From: Ascaphus truei
Lineage: Eukaryota > Chordata > Amphibia > Anura > Ascaphidae
Direction: 5' to 3'
DNA length: 64,000 bases
Assembly (NCBI GenBank): GCA_036426205.1
Contig: CM071570.1
Span: 54,271,087-54,335,086, forward strand
This document shows, in pieces, positions 62,341 to 64,000 of this stretch. Numbering within the stretch: position 1 is the stretch's first letter; each line of letters begins with the position of its first letter. The position numbers and the translations under genes are program-made. A model generated the notes under the pieces. That model had not been told where the DNA came from and searched no databases. It saw only the letters and a program-made list of their open reading frames with translations.

Positions 62341-62861
62341 TGTAAATACAACTGTATGCTCATCTGCATGTCTTAGGCAGGTCTGCAACCCCGCCTTTCA
62401 CCATTATCACCCAGCACACAGCACTTCCACTGCAGCAAGGGATTCTGGGGAATGACATGCAAATGAGCAGACAGTGCCACTTTTTGCTTCAAAAAACATT
62501 TTTAACATGGTTCCCTATAGGCTTAAGCTTGCTGCATGGTCACAGCTTTGAGCACAGCCAGGGTTAAGGTGCATACCCAGAAAACCCACCCACAGACAGC
62601 TGTTTCAACCTTTATGGGTCTCATCAGTGTGGGGTTGGTAAACTGGGTATGCAGAGAAGCTAAAGGATGGGGTTTACCATACTGAGTTAAGTTATGGTGA
62701 ACTATAGGGAACCATGTTAAAAATGGTTTTTGAAGCAAAAAGTGGCACTGTCATTCCCCAGAATCCCTTGCTGCAGTGGAAGTGCTGTGTGCTGGGTGAT
62801 AATGGTGAAAGGCGGGGTTGCAGACCTGCCTAAGACATGCAGATGAGCATACAGTTGTATT

Positions 62862-62863
<2 letters not shown>
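62341..62863. repeat. Hammerhead-bearing repeat (copy 4), full inverted pair
   Basis: Arms 62341-62520 and 62702-62863 are inverted copies (GTAAATACAACTGTATGCTC and complement at the outer ends, GGTTCCCTATAG at the inner ends). The right arm lacks about 18 bases around the ATGCAAAT octamer. The 181-base spacer carries the best hammerhead in the window. This is the type copy for the family. Confidence 0.88.
62583..62638 (-). ncRNA. Hammerhead ribozyme, complete core and three stems
   Basis: Minus strand, 5' to 3': stem I CCCACA (62633-62628), CUGAUGA (62627-62621), stem II GACC with loop CAUAAA and GGUU (four pairs, one G-U), GAAA (62606-62603), eight-base palindromic stem III ACAGCUGU counted from A15.1 to U16.1, C17 at 62595, then UGUGGG (62594-62589) pairing perfectly with CCCACA. 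All invariant residues are present and the cleavage triplet is GUC. Stem III has no loop, so the active form would be a dimer, as known for Penelope-type hammerheads. The G-U at the base of stem II is the only weak point. Confidence 0.85.
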
Positions 62864-62868
<5 letters not shown>

Positions 62869-62898
<30 letters not shown>

Positions 62899-63278
62899 CG
62901 ACAAAAAAACCTCCACCATTAGCATATACTGTAGCCAATAAAGAATATCACTTGTGAGCACATTCACATGTCTTAGACAGGTCTGCAACCCTGCCTTTCA
63001 CCATTACCACCTATCCGCTGCAGCAAGGGATTCTGGGAAATGACACATGCAAATGTGAACACAATGTGTCACCCTTTGCCTGAAATCCATTTTTACATGG
63101 AACCCTTATAAGCAAATGCTATGCTGTTCACACAACTTTTAAGCACAGCATGGGATAAAATGCAAAGCCAGTCCAACCACACAGACAGCTGTTTCGACCT
63201 TCGTCTAAGATGTGAATGTGCTCACAAGTGATATTCTTTATTGGCTATATGCTAACAGTGAAGGTTTTTTTGTCGATG

Positions 63279-63311
<33 letters not shown>

Positions 63312-63330
63312 ATATATATATATATATATA
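62869..63330. repeat. Hammerhead repeat (copy 5), inverted pair with CA/TG arrays
   Basis: Arms 62874-62979 and 63203-63297 are inverted copies ((CA)n, ATCGACAAAAAAACCT, AATATCACTTGTGAGCAC). On the minus strand the spacer has GGUCGAAACAGCUGUC followed by UGUGUGG (63199-63177), an intact GAAA with palindromic stem III. However, the upstream CUGAUGA is replaced by the joined inverted arm (CUUAGACGA), so the ribozyme is incomplete. TG/TA array at 63276-63330. Confidence 0.75.
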
Positions 63331-63785
63331 CAGTATATATACCATAACTTAAAATGTGAATGGTAAACCTACCCAGCCTTGAAAATTGCAAAGCCAGTAC
63401 AACCAACCTCACACTGAGACTCCTTCTCCCCCTCCACAGTTGCTTCCTATCCTTCTCAGGGACTCCATGGGTGGTCAACATCTCCGGGGAACAGAGAAAA
63501 GGCCTCCACGTGGCTGTCTGTGCTCTGGCGCCACCATGCTCAGGGAAATAAGGAGGGCTGGTGGCCCTGAGGGGCTGCCTGTCACTGACTGGCCGTCGGT
63601 AGGAAAAGGAGGATAGACCACCAGTTGGGTCACAGAGGCAAAGAATGGAAGGTCCAGGGGGCGGGGGGGGGGGGACCACCTGTAGCAGACTGCTGATGGC
63701 ACCAGTCAGACCACGTCTGTATAGAAGGGAGCAAGCTCTATAATCTCATGCATATCAAGTCAACATTAAGCCTTGAGCTGCTGCA

Positions 63786-63823
<38 letters not shown>

Positions 63824-64000
63824 CTAAAAATTAGAGATCTGTGAACTTAATAAAAAACATCATGTTATTCTTCAAACAAGTTTTGAAAATTTGCAAAACA
63901 GTCACTCAAACTTTTTTGACAATTTCGTCCAGACTTTTTTGGCAAAGTTGACGCGAAATGTGACACTTTTAGTAACTTTGGGAGAGAGAGGGAGTTATAT
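63331..64000. other. Unassigned terminal stretch
   Basis: (CT)n at 63790-63820 and a run of ten G at 63664-63673. Frames at 63245-63702 (minus) overlap the TG array and are not convincing. Nothing else recognised. Confidence 0.4.

Overview
This window looks like vertebrate, most likely amphibian (probably frog), genomic DNA dominated by transposable elements. The only host coding sequence I recognise is two consecutive plus-strand exons of isthmin 1 (ISM1), a secreted thrombospondin/AMOP protein, at 16090-16354 and 16975-17118. They are joined in phase 1 across a 620-base intron. The remaining ISM1 exons (signal peptide and N-terminal exons upstream, AMOP exons downstream) are not visible, so nearly everything else is probably ISM1 intron or its upstream flank. 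The amphibian assignment is an inference from the repeat content: Penelope-like elements with hammerhead ribozymes, Frog Prince-like Tc1, CR1/L2 and L1 LINEs, DIRS, hAT, Harbinger and Tigger elements together.

Layout. 1-2 kb: L1-type ORF1 relic on the minus strand. 4.3-4.7 kb: GC-rich fold-back repeats. 5.2-6.6 kb: L2/CR1-group LINE, minus strand. 7.9-8.1 kb: palindromic MITE. 8.7-10.1 kb: CR1-type LINE split by a Harbinger MITE that kept its TAA target duplication. 10.7-11.1 kb: inverted Penelope-type termini around a hammerhead motif. 11.6-12.0 kb: hAT MITE. 12.4-12.9 kb: insertion carrying a perfect 146-bp palindrome. 12.9-14.4 kb: decayed Tigger/pogo transposase. 16.1-17.1 kb: ISM1 exons. 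17.3-19.2 kb: hammerhead repeat followed by a Tc1 element. 19.5-20.3 kb: Harbinger element. 24.2-27.3 kb: CpG-rich block I could not identify. 27.3-30.7 kb: Neptune-like Penelope element, plus strand. 31.2-35.1 kb: a second, different Penelope lineage, minus strand. 35.7-39.2 kb: minisatellite split by a probable solo LTR, then a second LTR-like block. 38.9-53.8 kb: several hAT MITEs with clean 8-bp target duplications, a 640-bp fold-back element and an L1 ORF2 relic. 57.6-60.1 kb: DIRS-like element, minus strand. 61.5-62.0 kb: L1 ORF2 tail. 62.3-63.3 kb: two inverted-pair hammerhead repeats.

The most striking theme is hammerhead self-cleaving ribozyme motifs (type I, with tiny palindromic stem III). 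They occur in the terminal repeats of both Penelope elements and in a dispersed repeat family that recurs about six times, usually as inverted pairs with the ribozyme in the spacer. The copy at 62.6 kb (minus strand) and the one at 30.6 kb (plus strand) keep intact cores. Several others are broken at one CpG step just before the catalytic G12. No tRNA, rRNA, CRISPR or prokaryotic features were seen, and no transposon here encodes a complete uninterrupted protein.
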